Origin: Balanoglossus misakiensis
Lineage: Eukaryota > Hemichordata
Assembly (NCBI GenBank): GCA_040954595.2
Contig: CM082592.2
Span: 7,812,001 to 7,876,000, forward strand
DNA length: 64,000 nucleotides
Direction: 5' to 3'
The notes beneath the pieces were generated by a model that had not been told where the DNA came from, did not search any database, and saw nothing but the letters and a program-made list of their open reading frames with translations. Below, piece by piece: positions 62,444-64,000 of the stretch; position 1 is the first letter of the stretch; every line of letters begins with the position of its first letter. The position numbers and the translations under genes were made by a program.

Positions 62444-64000
62444 AACAGTGATTATGTCCTTACCTATTTTTAAGGGGGCACTGACCTTTGCTTTCGGCTG
62501 ACTATTTATAATAAAACACAACACCACAGATTGTACAGATAATAGAAGGGAAATGATGTGGTGGACATCAAAGATCGAATATTAATATCAAACACACTGT
62601 CAAGGAAGTGTACATTAAAAATTAACTAAACTTTAAAAGTACATGTATATTCAACATACAGACACTGTTCTGAATTCGGTGCAATGGATTCCCATGGATT
62701 TTGGCATATCAAATATCTGGGCATGCAATTTAAAAATTGATTTTATTTCATACGTTTTACCTAATAGCCCAGATCAATAACCTATAAATAAATAAAACAT
62801 CCACTCTGTTGTCGGAACCGAATACATGGGGGCCCTTTGAACTTGGAAGGTTGCATAGTCTCTTGGCACTAAAACATTGTTTTAGAGTGGACATGGTAAA
62901 CGTAACAAAGTCTACTGTAACCACCATTATAGCAGAGAAATTGAAATACAACGTCATGCTGAAGTTCAATGCCAGCAAAGCACGGCACCTGCAGACTATT
63001 GATGTCTCCTGAAAGTGAATGTATGATCCATCGCCCGATAACACTCTTGTGTGACATTGAACATCTAAATGGGTTATTAAACTGTGAAGGAGAAGGGAAG
63101 TACTGTTATCCATTAAGCTCATGTACACGGTCAACTGTATCATTATCTGTTCAACTGACTCGTACGACTCGCATTAGAATCCGGATGTTATACTTACGTA
63201 TACTGGGTGTACGTATACTGAGTTGGGTTGTTACTATCAGCCATTTTGAATATTTCAGTGAACAGGACATGTTAAAATAAGCTTTTAAACAGAAACTAAA
63301 ATAATGTAAAAAGTCGGCAACTACATGTATGTCCCTTTAAGGTCAAAAGGTGGTTCAAAAACCAAGCTATAGATACGACAACTCTTACAATTCAGGAGCG
63401 ACCAACTTCTAGTTCAGAGAACACAAAATCTGCTCCAGTCCTTATCATCAAAAGAAACATTAAAAATTCAGTAGTCAAAGACTCCATAATCCCACATATA
63501 TTTTTTTAATGGCGTGGTTGAATTTATGACTGGGAAATAAGGCTAACAAGGTTTCTGAGGGATTCAATTGGAGAGGATGTGATAGTCAGCTGTGAATGTT
63601 TTAAATTCTAAATTGGGCGCAGCCGCTCCAAGGTAACTAAAACACAGACCGGTGTAAAAGTCGATCAGAATTCTCTAAACTATAGAATCAATTAGTCTGA
63701 CTTAATTTGATTTTGGCGACCACGGCAGCAAAATCAATATGTAGTGTACATGAAAACTATGACAGGAGGCAATGATTTCAATTTCCAGAGAGAAGCTGGT
63801 TCGTTTAATGGAGTCGCAGTCAAATCACCTGATGTCAGGACTGCGAGAACTCAAGGGTTCGCCCACCAGGCTCGGGTGCAAAGGGCAACCGAGATTTGAC
63901 AAGAATTAGGCGGCAGTTCCCCAAATAAATCTCTCCTGGCGAAGTGTTTCCTGCCATTACGAATCCCAGAGGTGATATTCTACGAAGTAAAACACCGTGA

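Larger units (their letters stand above)
59314..64000 (-). other. syntaxin upstream intron
   Basis: I searched for the missing N-terminal exons (VEEIRG..., KHSAIL...) and found none, so they lie beyond 64000. The stretch has poly(C)/poly(A) and poly(A) tracts at about 59521-59541 and 60370-60388, a CpG-dense patch (59940-60270) and a palindromic microsatellite (62291-62443). No other gene supported. Confidence 0.7.

Noticed and set aside
62809-63280. Overlapping frames on both strands at 62.8-63.3 kb as a gene
   Set aside because: No recognisable domain, no splice signals that extend them, and they sit in a syntaxin intron. Similar-length frames occur by chance here.
63840-63890. tRNA-like GGTTCG box
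   Set aside because: Only a weak B-box resemblance; no A box, acceptor stem or anticodon arm could be assembled.

Overview
This is animal nuclear DNA from a bilaterian, probably a marine invertebrate. It carries split genes with animal-type splice sites, one minor-spliceosome (U12) intron, a single SERCA calcium pump gene, a neuronal-type syntaxin gene, MITEs and a long satellite array. The species cannot be fixed from the sequence alone.

Layout. (1) Positions 1-14052 (+), with an alternative end near 18.1 kb, hold the 3' part of a SERCA-type Ca2+-ATPase gene. Nineteen coding exons give about 862 residues, from the actuator domain to the C-terminus; the N-terminal exons lie upstream of the window. 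One intron has a GC-AG boundary and one is a textbook AT-AC U12 intron. The last exon can be read through, adding a putative 11th membrane segment, or spliced at an internal donor to a short tail exon at 17858, an arrangement like vertebrate SERCA2b/2a. (2) Positions 18118-21196 are intergenic and contain a 157-bp terminal-inverted-repeat element. (3) Positions 21197-46083 are one satellite block of about 25 kb, with roughly 285 monomers of 87 bp. Orientation runs forward, reverse, forward, reverse, with a near-perfect dyad centre at 35084/35085, so the block is a giant palindrome with arms of about 13.9 and 11.0 kb. Outer monomers belong to diverged families and inner ones are homogenised into multi-monomer higher-order repeats that differ between the arms. 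(4) Positions 49896-59313 (-) hold the 3' part of a syntaxin-1-like SNARE gene. Six shared exons encode the end of Habc, the linker and the SNARE motif. Three alternative terminal exons (55546, 51413, 49896) each encode a different C-terminal membrane anchor. (5) Positions 59314-64000 are upstream intron of syntaxin, with a CpG-dense patch and a TACATG/ACGTAC microsatellite.

How it fits together. The two genes converge tail to tail, with the palindromic satellite between them. Both concern Ca2+-controlled physiology (store refilling and exocytosis), but nothing here shows that they are co-regulated. Both use alternative 3' ends that change membrane-anchoring segments. Introns of both genes carry a copy of the same piggyBac-like MITE.

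The strongest candidates for something undescribed are the palindromic 87-bp satellite with its conserved GAGCTATAACCCATG core, the three-way choice of syntaxin anchor, and a triple CCAAT/octamer repeat in a syntaxin intron.
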